A stretch of 64,000 nucleotides of DNA from Mariprofundus sp. EBB-1 (GTDB lineage: Bacteria; Pseudomonadota; Zetaproteobacteria; Mariprofundales; Mariprofundaceae). The DNA lies in contig NZ_RCFQ01000011.1 in NCBI RefSeq assembly GCF_003665155.1, positions 23,083 through 87,082 of the forward strand. Reading direction: 5' to 3'. The translations under genes and the position numbers were made by a program. The notes beneath the pieces were generated by a model. The model did no database searches and was not told where the DNA came from. It was given only the letters and a program-made list of their open reading frames with translations. Below are positions 1 to 9,458 of this stretch, in pieces. How positions within the stretch are numbered: the stretch's first letter is position 1; each line of letters opens with the position of its first letter.

Positions 1-809
1 AGGGCTGTGTGTTGCAGCAGCCTTACGATAGTTCGATGGGAGCAGGTACATTCCATCCTGCCACTTTCTTACGTGTCTTGGATGATAAAGACTGGCGTAC
101 TGCTTATGTGCAGCCATGCCGTCGTCCGACCGATGGGCGTTATGGTGAAAACCCCAACCGCTTGCAGCACTATTACCAGTTTCAGGTGATTTTAAAACCG
201 GCACCGAACAATATTCTTGAGCTCTATCTCGACTCCCTGCGCACCATAGGTATTGATCCTGAAGTACATGATATTCGTTTTGTTGAGGATGATTGGGAAT
301 CGCCAACGCTCGGAGCGTGGGGTTTGGGCTGGGAAGTCTGGCTCAATGGTATGGAGGTGACGCAGTTCACCTACTTCCAGCAGGTAGGCAGTGTTGAGCT
401 TACACGTACACCGGGTGAAATTACTTATGGTTTAGAGCGTTTGGCAATGTACCTGCAGGGTGTGGATAATATCTATGACCTGGTCTGGGTTGAGGATGCC
501 GATGGTAAGCAAGTTACGTATGGTGATGTGTTCCACCGCAATGAGGTGGAATTTTCAGCCTATAATTTTGAGCAGGCTGATGCGGCCAGATTACATGAAT
601 CATTTGATCATGCAGAGGGCGAATGCAAACGATTGACCGAACATGACTTGGTCTTGCCTGCTTATGAGGAAGTGATGAAAGCATCGCATGCATTTAACCT
701 GTTGGATGCGCGTGGAGCCATCTCAGTAGCGGAACGGCAGCGCTTTATTGGCCGCGTGCGCGGGCTTGCCCGTACCGTGGCGAGAGCTTATGCGGGGGAG
801 CAAGCATGA
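1..809 (+). CDS. glyQ: Glycine--tRNA ligase alpha subunit (5' truncated by window edge)
   Basis: This is the catalytic alpha chain of the heterotetrameric (alpha2beta2) bacterial glycyl-tRNA synthetase, which charges tRNA-Gly in the cytoplasm. The reading frame is open from the first base, and the visible protein begins inside the conserved block around [18 protein letters not shown] and [14 protein letters not shown], which are typical GlyQ motifs near the N-terminus. About 269 residues remain of a protein normally near 300, so some 20-40 N-terminal residues lie upstream of the window. The stop at 807-809 sits inside the left arm of a strong hairpin, and glyS follows 85 bases later in the same direction, the usual glyQS arrangement. 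Confidence 0.97.
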   Translation, partial: GCVLQQPYDSSMGAGTFHPATFLRVLDDKDWRTAYVQPCRRPTDGRYGENPNRLQHYYQFQVILKPAPNNILELYLDSLRTIGIDPEVHDIRFVEDDWESPTLGAWGLGWEVWLNGMEVTQFTYFQQVGSVELTRTPGEITYGLERLAMYLQGVDNIYDLVWVEDADGKQVTYGDVFHRNEVEFSAYNFEQADAARLHESFDHAEGECKRLTEHDLVLPAYEEVMKASHAFNLLDARGAISVAERQRFIGRVRGLARTVARAYAGEQA

Positions 810-865
810 CAGAAGCAATGGGTGTTGCTTCTGTCATGCGCGATAGTGCTGCATCTCATGCAGCA
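804..865 (+). promoter_or_regulatory. Tandem hairpins between glyQ and glyS
   Basis: A perfect 15-bp inverted repeat (arms 804-818 and 825-839, six-base loop) is followed by a second perfect 8-bp hairpin (847-854 and 858-865, three-base loop). The glyQ stop codon lies inside the left arm of the first. No long T-run follows the first hairpin. The second is followed by a short T-tract at about 874-878. They may act as an mRNA stability, attenuation or translation-coupling element that sets the GlyQ:GlyS balance. The structure is seen in the sequence; the role is inferred. Confidence 0.6.
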
Positions 866-894
866 GTGAGAGATTTTTCCAGGATGAATATGAA

Positions 895-2997
895 ATGAGT
901 GAATTACAGCCTTTATTGATTGAAATTGGAACAGAAGAGATACCTGCCGGTGTTGCGCCGCGTATGGGAGAAGCATTGAAGGTGGCAGTTGAGAAGCTGC
1001 TGGCCGATGCCAATGTGGCACCACAATCACTGCGTTTGGGTGTAACGCCGCGCCGCCTGCTATTGCATGCTGATGCTTGTCCTGTAGTGCAGGCTGATGC
1101 TGAAGAGACACTGTGGGGGCCACCGGAGCGGGTGGCATTCCCTGATGGTAAAGCCGGTGGAGCAGCAATCGGTTTTGCTAAGAAGTCGGGGCTGTCATTG
1201 GATGATTTTGAGTTGGCTGATAAAGGCGATGGTAAAGGCAATTACATGAAAGCTGTGCGCACGGTGAAGGGGCGTATGGTTGCTGATATGCTTGCTGAAG
1301 CCATGCCTGCTATCTTGCGTAAGTTACCTAGTCCCAAGCAGATGCAATGGCGTGATGGGGATGAGCGTAGTGATGCCTTTATCCGTCCTGTTCGCTGGAT
1401 GGTCGCAAGGCTTGGTGATGATGTAATTGATTTCAGCTTTGCCGGCATCACAGCAGGGCTAATCAGTCGTGGCCATCGTATGCATGGTTCAGAGGGTGAA
1501 CTTGATGTGAGCGATCCATTTGGCTGGCTGGAAGGCCAGTGTGTGCGTGCTGATCGGGATGCACGCAAAGCGTTGATTGCCAAACAGTTGATGGATGCTG
1601 CAAGTGAAGCTGGTGTGACACTGGTTGATGATGAAGATCTATTGGATGAAGTGACTGACCTGGTTGAATGGCCACATGCGATTGCAGCACGTTATGATGA
1701 TGATTTTTTGCGTTTGCCGGAAGAGGTGAGTCGTATTGAGTTGAAACATCATCAGCGCTGTTTTTCTTCGCATGATGTAGACGGAAACGTGACGCCAGTC
1801 TTTTTTACGGTAGCCAATATTCAATCTAAGAACCCAGCGGCAGTAGCGCAAGGCAATGAGCGCGTAGTGAATGCCCGCTTGGCTGATGCAGCGTTCTATT
1901 TTGATCGTGATCCACAGCAGGCGCTGGAAGCACGGGTCGAAAAACTGTCTGAGATCGTTTTTCAGGACGGTCTTGGTATGGTGGGAGATCAGGTGCGCCG
2001 TATGCGTGCGTTTGTGCTCGATAATGCCACTGCACTTGGTGTGAATGCCAATGATGCGCAGCGCGCCGCGTATTTGTGCAAGTCTGATTTAACCACTGGT
2101 TTGGTTGGTGAATTCCCTGAATTACAGGGTTATATGGGTGGTATTTATGCCCGTATGGATGGAGAGAATGAGTCTGTAGCAGGGGGCATTGCGCAGCATT
2201 ATGCGCCGTCTGGTGCAGAAGATGACCTGCCGGATAACCGTATTGCGCGTGCTATTGGCGTGGTTGAGCGTGCGGATAAGTTGCTGGGTTATTTTCACCT
2301 TGGCCGTATTCCTACCGCCAGTGCTGATCCGTTTGGCTTGCGTCGTGCGGCGATTGGTTTGATTCGTCTCTTGAGTGATACCACTCAGCCGATTGATATG
2401 ACGCTGGATCAAGTCATTGATGAAGTGGCAAAACAGTGGAATCAACAGCGTGTGACGATTGCCATCAGTGATGAGACTAAAGCTAAGGTACATGCGTTTG
2501 TTATTGAGCGCCTGTTGGGACTGAGCAGTGCATTGGGCTTCTCTAAAACATCTATTGATGCAGCGGTGCATTCATCAGAAAATAGACCGTTGTATCGTGA
2601 GACATTGATTGCGCGTCACTTAATGGGTTTTGAAGATTCAGATGAAGGGCAGGCGATTGCAGCAGCCAACAAACGAACAGCTAATATTTTGAAGAAAGCG
2701 GCTGATATTCCAGCGGCAGTGGATGTTGCTTTGTTTGCAGAGTCGGCTGAACGCGCCTTGTATGATGCGTTGCTGAAAGCCGAAACTGATTTCCGCAGTG
2801 CTGTATCGGTAGCTGGGTTTGATGATTCCATTGCACCTGCTTTGAGTGTGCTAGCGACACTTAGGGAACCGGTAGATACATTTTTCGATGATGTGATGGT
2901 GATGGCTGAGGATATGCAGGTGCGCGGCAATCGACTGGCTCTGTTGGCGCGTTTGCGTCAGTTGTTTTTGAATCTGGCCGACGTATCGCGCCTGTAG
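895..2997 (+). CDS. glyS: Glycine--tRNA ligase beta subunit
   Basis: This is the beta chain of glycyl-tRNA synthetase, which binds tRNA and pairs with GlyQ. The 700-residue length matches the family (about 690). The N-terminus has the characteristic LLIEIGTEEIPAG segment, and the downstream blocks DAFIRPVRWMVA, ELKHHQRCF and ADPFGLRRAAIGLIRLL are typical of GlyS, including the HD-like and C-terminal anticodon-binding regions. The start follows a CAGGA element about 8 bases upstream. The gene sits directly after glyQ and is probably co-transcribed with it through the intervening hairpins. Confidence 0.97.
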   Translation: MSELQPLLIEIGTEEIPAGVAPRMGEALKVAVEKLLADANVAPQSLRLGVTPRRLLLHADACPVVQADAEETLWGPPERVAFPDGKAGGAAIGFAKKSGLSLDDFELADKGDGKGNYMKAVRTVKGRMVADMLAEAMPAILRKLPSPKQMQWRDGDERSDAFIRPVRWMVARLGDDVIDFSFAGITAGLISRGHRMHGSEGELDVSDPFGWLEGQCVRADRDARKALIAKQLMDAASEAGVTLVDDEDLLDEVTDLVEWPHAIAARYDDDFLRLPEEVSRIELKHHQRCFSSHDVDGNVTPVFFTVANIQSKNPAAVAQGNERVVNARLADAAFYFDRDPQQALEARVEKLSEIVFQDGLGMVGDQVRRMRAFVLDNATALGVNANDAQRAAYLCKSDLTTGLVGEFPELQGYMGGIYARMDGENESVAGGIAQHYAPSGAEDDLPDNRIARAIGVVERADKLLGYFHLGRIPTASADPFGLRRAAIGLIRLLSDTTQPIDMTLDQVIDEVAKQWNQQRVTIAISDETKAKVHAFVIERLLGLSSALGFSKTSIDAAVHSSENRPLYRETLIARHLMGFEDSDEGQAIAAANKRTANILKKAADIPAAVDVALFAESAERALYDALLKAETDFRSAVSVAGFDDSIAPALSVLATLREPVDTFFDDVMVMAEDMQVRGNRLALLARLRQLFLNLADVSRL

Positions 2998-3101
2998 ATT
3001 TGTTAGTGCTTTTTATTGCAAGGGGCCTTCTCTTGCACAAGTGCTATCACCTTGGCGCAGAGAAGGCGATTGCTAGCCGGTAGTTGCGTTGCTTTTGATT
3101 T

Positions 3102-3130
3102 TACTTTGCGTAACTCTGCGTACTTTGCGG
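3102..3130. repeat. Short tandem TNCTTTGCG-type repeat
   Basis: Three consecutive 9-10 base units (3102-3110, 3111-3120, 3121-3130) share the pattern TA(A)CTYTGCG in the spacer between glyS and the parvulin gene. Similar CTTTGCG-rich intergenic strings occur in unrelated bacterial genomes from memory, so this may be a remnant of a dispersed intergenic element. It overlaps the region where the downstream promoter would lie. The function is unknown. Confidence 0.4.
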
Positions 3131-3173
3131 TAAATAAAACTTTAGTGTGATAAAAGAAATGAGAGGTATAGAA

Positions 3174-3452
3174 ATGACAGTAGCGACAGCCCGCCATATT
3201 TTGGTGGATTCAGAAGAGAAATGTGCAGAGTTAAAAGTACAAATTGAAGCAGGTTCGGAGTTTGCTGATCTGGCAAAAGAGCATTCAAGCTGCCCATCCG
3301 GTCGTAATGGTGGTGACCTGGGTGAGTTTGGCCCGGGTATGATGGTGCCAGAATTTGATGAGGTCGTTTTTTCGGCTGAAGTTGGCACGGTGCAAGGCCC
3401 TGTGAAAACGCAGTTTGGTTATCATCTGTTGGAAGTTACAAGCCGTAGTTAA
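3174..3452 (+). CDS. ppiC: Parvulin-type peptidyl-prolyl cis-trans isomerase (PpiC-like)
   Basis: This small stand-alone parvulin catalyses cis-trans isomerisation of prolyl bonds. The 92-residue protein is one rotamase domain: ARHILV near the N-terminus, SSCPSGRNGGDLGEFGPGMM in the middle, and the terminal QFGYHLLEV strand. There is no signal peptide, so it should act in the cytoplasm like E. coli PpiC (93 aa). I chose the ATG at 3174 because GAGAGG lies about 8 bases upstream and the protein then matches PpiC length. A GTG nine codons earlier is less likely. Confidence 0.92.
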   Translation: MTVATARHILVDSEEKCAELKVQIEAGSEFADLAKEHSSCPSGRNGGDLGEFGPGMMVPEFDEVVFSAEVGTVQGPVKTQFGYHLLEVTSRS

Positions 3453-3463
3453 TTAGAATGCAA

Positions 3464-3502
3464 AGGTTCATGGTTGTGCTGAATGGCAATCATGCACCTT
3501 TT
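3464..3502 (+). terminator. Imperfect hairpin after ppiC, possible terminator
   Basis: A 13-bp stem with one mismatch and one G-T pair (arms 3464-3476 and 3487-3499, about ten-base loop) is followed by a short T-run, 12 bases after the ppiC stop. The T-tract is short, so it may only be a weak terminator or a 3' end protector. Confidence 0.35.
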
Positions 3503-3561
3503 AGGATGGGCTGATTTTTTGCAGGATGCAATCAATCAGCATATTCTTGAATATAAAGCAC

Positions 3562-3596
3562 AAAAAGGGCGTCTATCTCAATAGACGCCCTTTTTT
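3562..3596. terminator. Bidirectional rho-independent terminator between ppiC and rpmB
   Basis: A perfect 10-bp GC-rich stem (3567-3576 with 3581-3590, loop CTCA) is flanked by an A-tract on the left and a T-tract on the right. It can therefore terminate both the rightward ppiC transcript and the leftward rpmB transcript. Confidence 0.85.
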
Positions 3597-3644
3597 AATG
3601 ATTGATGGTAGAGCTGATTCTATCTGAATCAGCGGTACGGGTTT

Positions 3645-3836
3645 TTAAGCGGCTTTTTGAATCTTGCCTGAACGCAGGCAGCTTGAGCACACTTTTACTT
3701 TACGGGTCTGTCCGCTAACGACAGCGCGAACCTGCTGTAAATTCGGCAGGAAACGACGGCGAGTCGTATTATGCGCATGACTGACATTATTGCCTGACAT
3801 AGGACCTTTTCCACATACTTCACAACGCTTAGCCAT
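3645..3836 (-). CDS. rpmB: 50S ribosomal protein L28
   Basis: This is a component of the large ribosomal subunit. The 63-residue protein starts [12 protein letters not shown] and has the L28 signature [14 protein letters not shown]. Two Cys pairs (CEVC near the N-terminus and CSSC near the C-terminus) indicate the zinc-binding form. The start is the ATG preceded by GGAGG eight bases upstream; a longer frame exists but has no support. The common partner rpmG (L33) is not adjacent. A bidirectional terminator follows the gene. Confidence 0.97.
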   Translation of the reverse strand: MAKRCEVCGKGPMSGNNVSHAHNTTRRRFLPNLQQVRAVVSGQTRKVKVCSSCLRSGKIQKAA

Positions 3837-4009
3837 TTCAAATACCTCCAGAGAAAGGCGGCGCACTTTATGAGAATGCGATCAAGCACACAAGTAAAAA
3901 AATACATTTTATTTTGCGGCTGTGTATTGAGATCTGTTTCTGAAATTATTTTTATGGCGTAAGACTATGATTTCATTGTCTTTATGGTCACTTGAAGGCG
4001 ATTTTTAAG

Positions 4010-4393
4010 CTATTCTCGTTCTATCAGTTCAATAGCATATCCATCCACATCTTTCACAAAAGCGATCACAGTTGTGCCATGTTTCATAGGGCCGGGTTGC
4101 CGGGTAATGGTGCAGCCAGCCGCGCGAATACGCTCACAGATGCCATAAATATCATCCACGCCGATGGCGATATGACCAAAAGCAGTGCCTTGTTCATAGG
4201 CTGATGTGTCCCAATTGTGGGTTAATTCAATCACGGCATTCTCTGATTCATCCCCATAGCCGACAAAAGCGAGTGTGAAACGACCGGCAGGATAGTCTTT
4301 GCGGCGTAGTAGTTTCATGCTCAGAATACGGGTGTAGAAGTCAATGGACTGATCCAGATCGCCAACGCGAATCATAGTATGTAATAGTCTCAT
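4010..4393 (-). CDS. gloA: Lactoylglutathione lyase (glyoxalase I)
   Basis: The enzyme converts the hemithioacetal of methylglyoxal and glutathione into S-lactoylglutathione. At 127 residues it matches the short Ni-type GloA of proteobacteria. The four expected metal ligands are present at their family positions: His5, Glu56, His74 and Glu122. The N-terminus [20 protein letters not shown] is diagnostic. Its start overlaps the stop of the upstream antiporter gene by four bases, so the two are translationally coupled. This suits a shared role in methylglyoxal defence, because in E. coli S-lactoylglutathione gates Kef-type efflux systems. Confidence 0.96.
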   Translation of the reverse strand: MRLLHTMIRVGDLDQSIDFYTRILSMKLLRRKDYPAGRFTLAFVGYGDESENAVIELTHNWDTSAYEQGTAFGHIAIGVDDIYGICERIRAAGCTITRQPGPMKHGTTVIAFVKDVDGYAIELIERE

Positions 4394-5571
4394 GATGTTT
4401 TGTCCTCATCTGTTGGTAGTACATCGTCTTGTCTGGCTAACCAGCGCACCTGCATCATCCAGACAGGGCTGACTAACAGTGTCATCGCTATGACGATCAC
4501 GGTGAGTTCATGTAGTTGGGGGGAGAGTATGCCTGCAAAGGTACCGACAGCGGCGAGTAGAAATGAGAATTCTCCAATCTGACTGAGCAGGCCTCCGGTA
4601 ATCAATGCCATTCTCCAGCTTTCACCGAGCGCGCGCATGACAAATACATTTACGCCGGAGTTGAATAGGAATACCGCTGTGGTTGCCCCCCATACCAGCC
4701 ATAGATGTGACATCAAATAATCCATATTTACCATCATGCCGATAGAAAGAAAAAAGATCATGACGAAGATGACATACACGGACTCCAGATGTTGGTGAAT
4801 CCAGTCAGACTGATTACTCGATGCCAATAGCATACCTGCAAGGAAAGCTCCGAGGCCGGCAGAAAGCCCCAGCCATGATGTGAGTGTGGCGGCACCCAGA
4901 CACAATAGCAGGCCGAGCAGTACACGCTTTTCAACGCTGCCCTTTAAAAAGCCGGGGATCTGCAAAGCATCTGTTTTCATCAAAAACACTACCAATGTGA
5001 TGATCGCCAAACCGCCGCCAACCTGTTTGATCAGTTCGGTGCTATTGAATTCACCATCACCCATTAGGCTCAATACAATCATCATTGGTACGATGGCTAT
5101 ATCTTGAACGAGCAATACACCAACAGCATTCTGTCCGAACGGCTCATCCATTTCTCCTGCATCCTGCAACTCTTTGAGCACCACCGCTGTGCTGGAGAGA
5201 GAGATGACAAAGCCGAATAAAATACCGAGGTTGGTTGGCAGATCAAACATCCAGACCAGTGCTACACATGCCGCGACACTGGTGGCGATTTGAACGCTTG
5301 TACCGATAAATGCGATGCGCCAGCGTTTCATAAGTCTGGGAATGGAGACTTCCATGCCAACAAAAAAGAGCAACATGACCACGCCGATCTCGCCGATTCG
5401 GGTTACCGTATCCTGATCAGAAATGACGCCCAACATGGTAGGGCCAAGCATAATGCCGGTAATGATATAGGCGACCACAATAGGGAGTCCTAAACGTACG
5501 GTGAGATAAGCCAGAGCCAGTGCGACCGATAATACAATCGTGATGTTCATCATCATGGGGTCTAAGTGCAT
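4390..5571 (-). CDS. CPA2-family cation:proton antiporter (Kef/Na+-H+ exchanger domain only)
   Basis: This is an inner-membrane monovalent cation/proton antiporter with about 11-12 hydrophobic helices over 393 residues. Typical features are [27 protein letters not shown] and [12 protein letters not shown], as in the KefB/KefC and RosB membrane domain. It lacks the C-terminal RCK/TrkA-N nucleotide- and glutathione-binding domain of KefB/C (about 600 aa), so ligand gating would need a separate protein or is absent. The gene is translationally coupled to gloA downstream. The start ATG has AAGGA nearby and a TATAAT-like -10 about 35 bases upstream. Confidence 0.88.
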   Translation of the reverse strand: MHLDPMMMNITIVLSVALALAYLTVRLGLPIVVAYIITGIMLGPTMLGVISDQDTVTRIGEIGVVMLLFFVGMEVSIPRLMKRWRIAFIGTSVQIATSVAACVALVWMFDLPTNLGILFGFVISLSSTAVVLKELQDAGEMDEPFGQNAVGVLLVQDIAIVPMMIVLSLMGDGEFNSTELIKQVGGGLAIITLVVFLMKTDALQIPGFLKGSVEKRVLLGLLLCLGAATLTSWLGLSAGLGAFLAGMLLASSNQSDWIHQHLESVYVIFVMIFFLSIGMMVNMDYLMSHLWLVWGATTAVFLFNSGVNVFVMRALGESWRMALITGGLLSQIGEFSFLLAAVGTFAGILSPQLHELTVIVIAMTLLVSPVWMMQVRWLARQDDVLPTDEDKTS

Positions 5572-5600
5572 GTGTTTTCCTTTATTCTTATTTTAAAGTC

Positions 5601-5606
5601 ATTATA
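5601..5606 (-). promoter_or_regulatory. Candidate -10 box for the antiporter-gloA operon
   Basis: Read on the minus strand this is a perfect TATAAT, about 30 bases upstream of the antiporter start, with AAGGA between it and the ATG. I could not identify a convincing -35 at 16-18 bases, so this is a candidate only. Confidence 0.35.
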
Positions 5607-5755
5607 GGAGAAAAATGATATAGTGCATACGAGTGGATTAGCAAGGTTCATGCAATAAATCATTACTGGTGTTGAAAATATATGTGTGAATGAGCTATGA
5701 TCTGGCATCTTCAATGTGGTTTGATAACCGTTGAGTGTTGTGATTGGGAGTCCTT

Positions 5756-6472
5756 GTGTCTAAAAAGGTACAGCGTAATGCGCCATGTCCATGTGGCAGT
5801 GGCAAGAAATATAAAAAATGTTGTAAGGTTAATGAACGCGACCAGATGGTGGCCAGTGGTCACCGACGTGATGGGGTAATGCATGCGCTAACCTGGGTCA
5901 GCGATCATTATACGAAAGAGACCGACCAGTGGGTGGATCAGGTCTGGTTGTCTGATATCTCTGAAGAGCAGCGCTCAGGTATTGCGCTTGCCGATGCTAC
6001 AATTCGCAGTATTCACGATGTTAATCTGTTGGAGTATTTGGTAGCCGCTGGACGTTATAGTGATATGGAGGGTGAAGACCGTCCGTTGGAATTAATTTTG
6101 AATGCACCGGAGTTGACTCTGGATGAGGCACAGCGAGCCTACCTCAAGCAGTTGTCTGAGCGCCCATTGCGTCTATATAAAGTGATAACATGTGTGGCGG
6201 GCGAAAGCTTTACGGTCAGTGATGCGATGCTTGAAAAAGCTGAACAGATCACCATTAATGACGCCTATGCCAGTCGCATGTTGGATGTGGAAGATGTGGT
6301 GGGTTTACGGTTGATGCAGACGCCTGCCGGCTGGGAAGCTTCCGGTGCGGTTTATCATTTTCCTACTGAATATTTGGAAGAATTGGGTGATCTGTTGCGT
6401 GCGGCAGATGATGATGCGTTTAGTGCAACCATGATTCACTTTTGGCTTAAATTAGTGGCTGCGCATGTCTGA
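5756..6472 (+). CDS. SEC-C zinc-binding motif protein, function unknown
   Basis: The N-terminus carries a SEC-C motif ([16 protein letters not shown], Cys11, Cys13, Cys22, Cys23), a small zinc-binding module also found at the SecA C-terminus and in YchJ-like proteins. The remaining about 215 residues are acidic and soluble and I do not recognise them. The GTG at 5756 is the chosen start because GGGAG lies five bases upstream; a TTG four codons earlier overlaps that ribosome-binding site. The 3' end overlaps purC by eight bases, so the two are probably co-translated. No function is assigned. Confidence 0.85.
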   Translation: MSKKVQRNAPCPCGSGKKYKKCCKVNERDQMVASGHRRDGVMHALTWVSDHYTKETDQWVDQVWLSDISEEQRSGIALADATIRSIHDVNLLEYLVAAGRYSDMEGEDRPLELILNAPELTLDEAQRAYLKQLSERPLRLYKVITCVAGESFTVSDAMLEKAEQITINDAYASRMLDVEDVVGLRLMQTPAGWEASGAVYHFPTEYLEELGDLLRAADDDAFSATMIHFWLKLVAAHV

Positions 6473-7355
6473 TGCGTTGATGCAGGCTGACCTTAGCAGT
6501 CTGAAACTACTGCACCGCGGTAAGGTGCGCGATATGTATGAGGTGGATGATACACATATTCTTATTGTGACCACTGATCGTTTGTCTGCCTTTGATGTGA
6601 TCCTGCCAACGGCTATCCCGGGTAAGGGTGGAGTGTTGAATGCTGTGTCCGATTTCTGGTTTAAGCAATTGTCACATGTCGTAGCCAATCATGTGTCGGA
6701 TATGAGCCTTGAAGAAGCCATCCCCGATGCAGTAGAGCGCCAGCGCGTTGCTTCACATGCCATTGTAGTGAAGCGCTTGAAACCCGTGCCTATTGAGGCA
6801 ATTGTGCGCGGTTATCTGATTGGTTCAGGCTGGAAAGAGTATCAAAAACAGGGTTCTGTCTGTGGTATTACACTGCCTGAAGGGCTTGGTCTGGCTGATC
6901 AGTTGCCTGAACCGATTTTCACACCTTCGACCAAGGCCGATGTTGGTGATCATGATGAGAATATCAGTTTTGATGTGATGGCTACCATTATTGATGCCGA
7001 TTTGGCTGAGCAAATTCGTGATGTGAGTCTGGCTCTGTATAAAGAGGCTGCTGCGTTTGCCTTGCAGAAGGGTATTATTATTGCTGATACCAAATTTGAG
7101 TTCGGACTTGATGAACATGGTACTTTAACACTGATTGATGAAGTGCTTACGCCTGACTCTTCACGTTTCTGGCCTGTCTCAGAATATAAGCCGGGCATGA
7201 GTCCTCCGAGTTTTGATAAACAGATCGTACGCGATTGGCTGGAGACACAGGATTGGGACAAGAAAGCGCCTGGCCCTGTATTGCCGGATGAAATCAAACA
7301 TAGAACATCAGAAAAATACTTGGAAGCACTGACCCGTTTAACGAGTCTGAATTAA
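6465..7355 (+). CDS. purC: Phosphoribosylaminoimidazole-succinocarboxamide synthase
   Basis: This enzyme ligates aspartate to CAIR using ATP in de novo purine synthesis. The 296-residue protein has the SAICAR synthetase blocks [37 protein letters not shown] and [15 protein letters not shown]. It belongs to the longer (about 300 aa) version rather than the short 237 aa E. coli type. It overlaps the SEC-C gene upstream and shares one base (TAATG) with the exchanger gene downstream, forming a compact operon. Confidence 0.97.
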   Translation: MSDALMQADLSSLKLLHRGKVRDMYEVDDTHILIVTTDRLSAFDVILPTAIPGKGGVLNAVSDFWFKQLSHVVANHVSDMSLEEAIPDAVERQRVASHAIVVKRLKPVPIEAIVRGYLIGSGWKEYQKQGSVCGITLPEGLGLADQLPEPIFTPSTKADVGDHDENISFDVMATIIDADLAEQIRDVSLALYKEAAAFALQKGIIIADTKFEFGLDEHGTLTLIDEVLTPDSSRFWPVSEYKPGMSPPSFDKQIVRDWLETQDWDKKAPGPVLPDEIKHRTSEKYLEALTRLTSLN

Positions 7356-8317
7356 TGGATCTAGTGACTGCAGTTGCTGCGGTAGCTATTGGTGTAGCAC
7401 TGCTTATTTGGGGCGCTGATCTGTTTGTCGATGGTGCATCCTCAGTCGCTAAAAATATGCGTGTGCCACCGATGGTGATCGGTCTGACCATCGTCAGTAT
7501 AGGTACGTCACTGCCTGAAATGATTGTTGCTGCCATGGCTGCGTTTGATGGAAATCGTGATCTGGGTATTGGTAATGCGATCGGTTCGAATATTGCCAAT
7601 ATCGGGCTGGTGTTAGGTATTACAGCGCTGATTATTCCTCTGACGGTAAAATCGTTAACCTTAAGGCGTGAGATGCCGGTACTGTTTCTGGTTACTGCTT
7701 TGGCATTTGCATTGATGGCTGATGGCGAGTTGAGCTTTAATGATGGTCTGATTCTGATTGTCGGGCTTGTGATGTTATTGGCATGGATGACACGCATAGG
7801 CATGAAAGATCGCCATGATCCACTCATTGAAGAGTTTACCGATGCCATTCCTGATAATTTAAGCATGGGTAAATCGGTGCTATTTTTTATCGTGGGACTC
7901 GTGGTGTTGATTGTTAGCTCACGTATGGTGGTTTGGGGAGCGGTGGATATCGCCCACTATCTGGGTGTCAGTGATCTGATTATCGGCCTGACCATTGTAG
8001 CGATCGGTACCAGTTTGCCTGAGTTGGTTGCGTCCGTTGTCAGTGCCTTGAAAGGTGAGGCTGATTTGGCCATTGGTAATGTGATTGGCTCCAATTTGTT
8101 TAATATTTTAGCTGTTCTGGCAATGCCGGCCTTAATTCATCCGGGGGCGTTTGCTCCGGAAGCACTGATGCGTGATTTTCCGATTATGCTGGGCTTTACG
8201 TTTGCTCTGTTTGTTGTCTCTTTTGGTCTAAAGGGTGGCAAAGTGACGCGTTTTGAGGGTGCCTTGCTGGGTTCTGGTTTTGTGGCGTATTTGTTTCTGT
8301 TGTATTTACAGGCGTGA
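7355..8317 (+). CDS. CaCA-family Ca2+/Na+ : cation antiporter (YrbG-like)
   Basis: This is an inner-membrane calcium/sodium antiporter. The 320-residue protein shows the two inverted alpha repeats typical of the family, each with the signature GTSLPE (IGTSLPEMIVA near residue 50 and IGTSLPELVAS near 225) and the GNAIGSNIANIG / GNVIGSNLFNIL helices. Length and layout match YrbG of E. coli. The start ATG shares one base with the purC stop, so it is translationally coupled. Confidence 0.93.
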   Translation: MDLVTAVAAVAIGVALLIWGADLFVDGASSVAKNMRVPPMVIGLTIVSIGTSLPEMIVAAMAAFDGNRDLGIGNAIGSNIANIGLVLGITALIIPLTVKSLTLRREMPVLFLVTALAFALMADGELSFNDGLILIVGLVMLLAWMTRIGMKDRHDPLIEEFTDAIPDNLSMGKSVLFFIVGLVVLIVSSRMVVWGAVDIAHYLGVSDLIIGLTIVAIGTSLPELVASVVSALKGEADLAIGNVIGSNLFNILAVLAMPALIHPGAFAPEALMRDFPIMLGFTFALFVVSFGLKGGKVTRFEGALLGSGFVAYLFLLYLQA

Positions 8318-8430
8318 TGTTGTGATTATTTGATGCGAGTCGTACATGCTCGATGCAATGCATTGGCATGTATTGGCATACTTATGTATGAGGCGTTACC
8401 TTTGCGCCACTAAGATTTTGGAGAGTAGAG

Positions 8431-9354
8431 ATGAATTTTGCTGATCGTGATGGTGTGATTTGGTTTGATGGCGAAATGGTGGACTGGCGAGAGGCCAAGA
8501 TCCATGTGTTAACGCATACACTGCATTATGGCATGGGGGTATTTGAAGGTGTGCGCGCCTATCATGCTGATGAAGGTACGGCGATTTTCCGGCTGCAGGC
8601 ACATACTGATCGCCTGTTTCGTTCTGCTAAAATCATGAATATGGAGATGCCGTTCAGTAAAGAAGAGATCAATCATGCGCAGCTTGCAGCGGTGCGTGAA
8701 AACAAGCTGGATTCTGCTTATTTGCGACCGATGGTATTCTACGGCTCTGAAGGTATGGGCTTGCGCGCAGATAATCTGAAAACGCATGTCATCGTTGCTG
8801 CCTGGAGCTGGGGAGCCTATCTGGGGCAGGATGCGCTGGAGAAGGGCATTCGTATCCGTACTTCTTCATTCTCCCGCCATCATGTCAATGTTGCCATGTG
8901 TAAAGCCAAAGCGAATGGTAATTATATCAACTCCATGCTGGCGCTCTCTGATGCTCAGCGAGATGGTTATGATGAAGCATTATTGCTGGATGTGGATGGT
9001 TTTGTAGCAGAAGGTACTGGCGAGAACTTCTTTATGGTCTATGACGGTGTGATCTATACGCCCGAACTGACCAGTGCACTCGATGGCATTACCCGTGCAA
9101 CCGTGATTCAGCTGGCCAAAGAAGAGGGTTATGAGGTGCGTGAAAAACGCATTACCCGTGATGAAGTCTATGTGGCTGACGAAGCATTCTTTACCGGTAC
9201 TGCCGCAGAAGTCACACCAATTCGTGAACTTGATGGCCGCACGATCGGTTGTGGCTCACGCGGGCCTGTTACCGAAGTGCTACAACGCAAATATTTCGAT
9301 GCTGTACACGGTAGAACGGGCACCCACGGAGATTGGCTCTCATACGTGAAATAA
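8431..9354 (+). CDS. ilvE: Branched-chain amino acid aminotransferase
   Basis: This PLP-dependent enzyme performs the last step of Leu, Ile and Val synthesis. The 307-residue fold type IV transaminase has the typical WFDGEMVDWREAKIHVLTH start, HYGMGVFEGVRAY, the CKAKANGNYINSMLA lysine-containing stretch, EGTGENFF and GTAAEVTPI. GGAGAG lies eight bases upstream of the ATG. A rho-independent terminator follows the gene, so it is probably monocistronic. Confidence 0.97.
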   Translation: MNFADRDGVIWFDGEMVDWREAKIHVLTHTLHYGMGVFEGVRAYHADEGTAIFRLQAHTDRLFRSAKIMNMEMPFSKEEINHAQLAAVRENKLDSAYLRPMVFYGSEGMGLRADNLKTHVIVAAWSWGAYLGQDALEKGIRIRTSSFSRHHVNVAMCKAKANGNYINSMLALSDAQRDGYDEALLLDVDGFVAEGTGENFFMVYDGVIYTPELTSALDGITRATVIQLAKEEGYEVREKRITRDEVYVADEAFFTGTAAEVTPIRELDGRTIGCGSRGPVTEVLQRKYFDAVHGRTGTHGDWLSYVK

Positions 9355-9382
9355 GCACACACATTTCACATATCAATATAAT

Positions 9383-9411
9383 AAAAAGGGCGCCTGTGGG
9401 TGCCCTTTTTA
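9383..9411. terminator. Rho-independent terminator after ilvE
   Basis: A seven-pair GC stem (9388-9394 with 9399-9405, one G-T pair, loop TGTG) is extended by A5/T5 on its flanks. It can act in both directions, ending ilvE and the convergent minus-strand gene at 9459. Confidence 0.85.
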
Positions 9412-9458
9412 TTTTACTGTGTAGAAGAAAGGCATGGCTTGAGTGTTGAATGGATCTG

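Noticed and set aside
2122..2571. 149-codon antisense open frame within glyS
   Set aside because: It is the reverse-frame shadow of a highly conserved glyS region and shows no features of a real protein.
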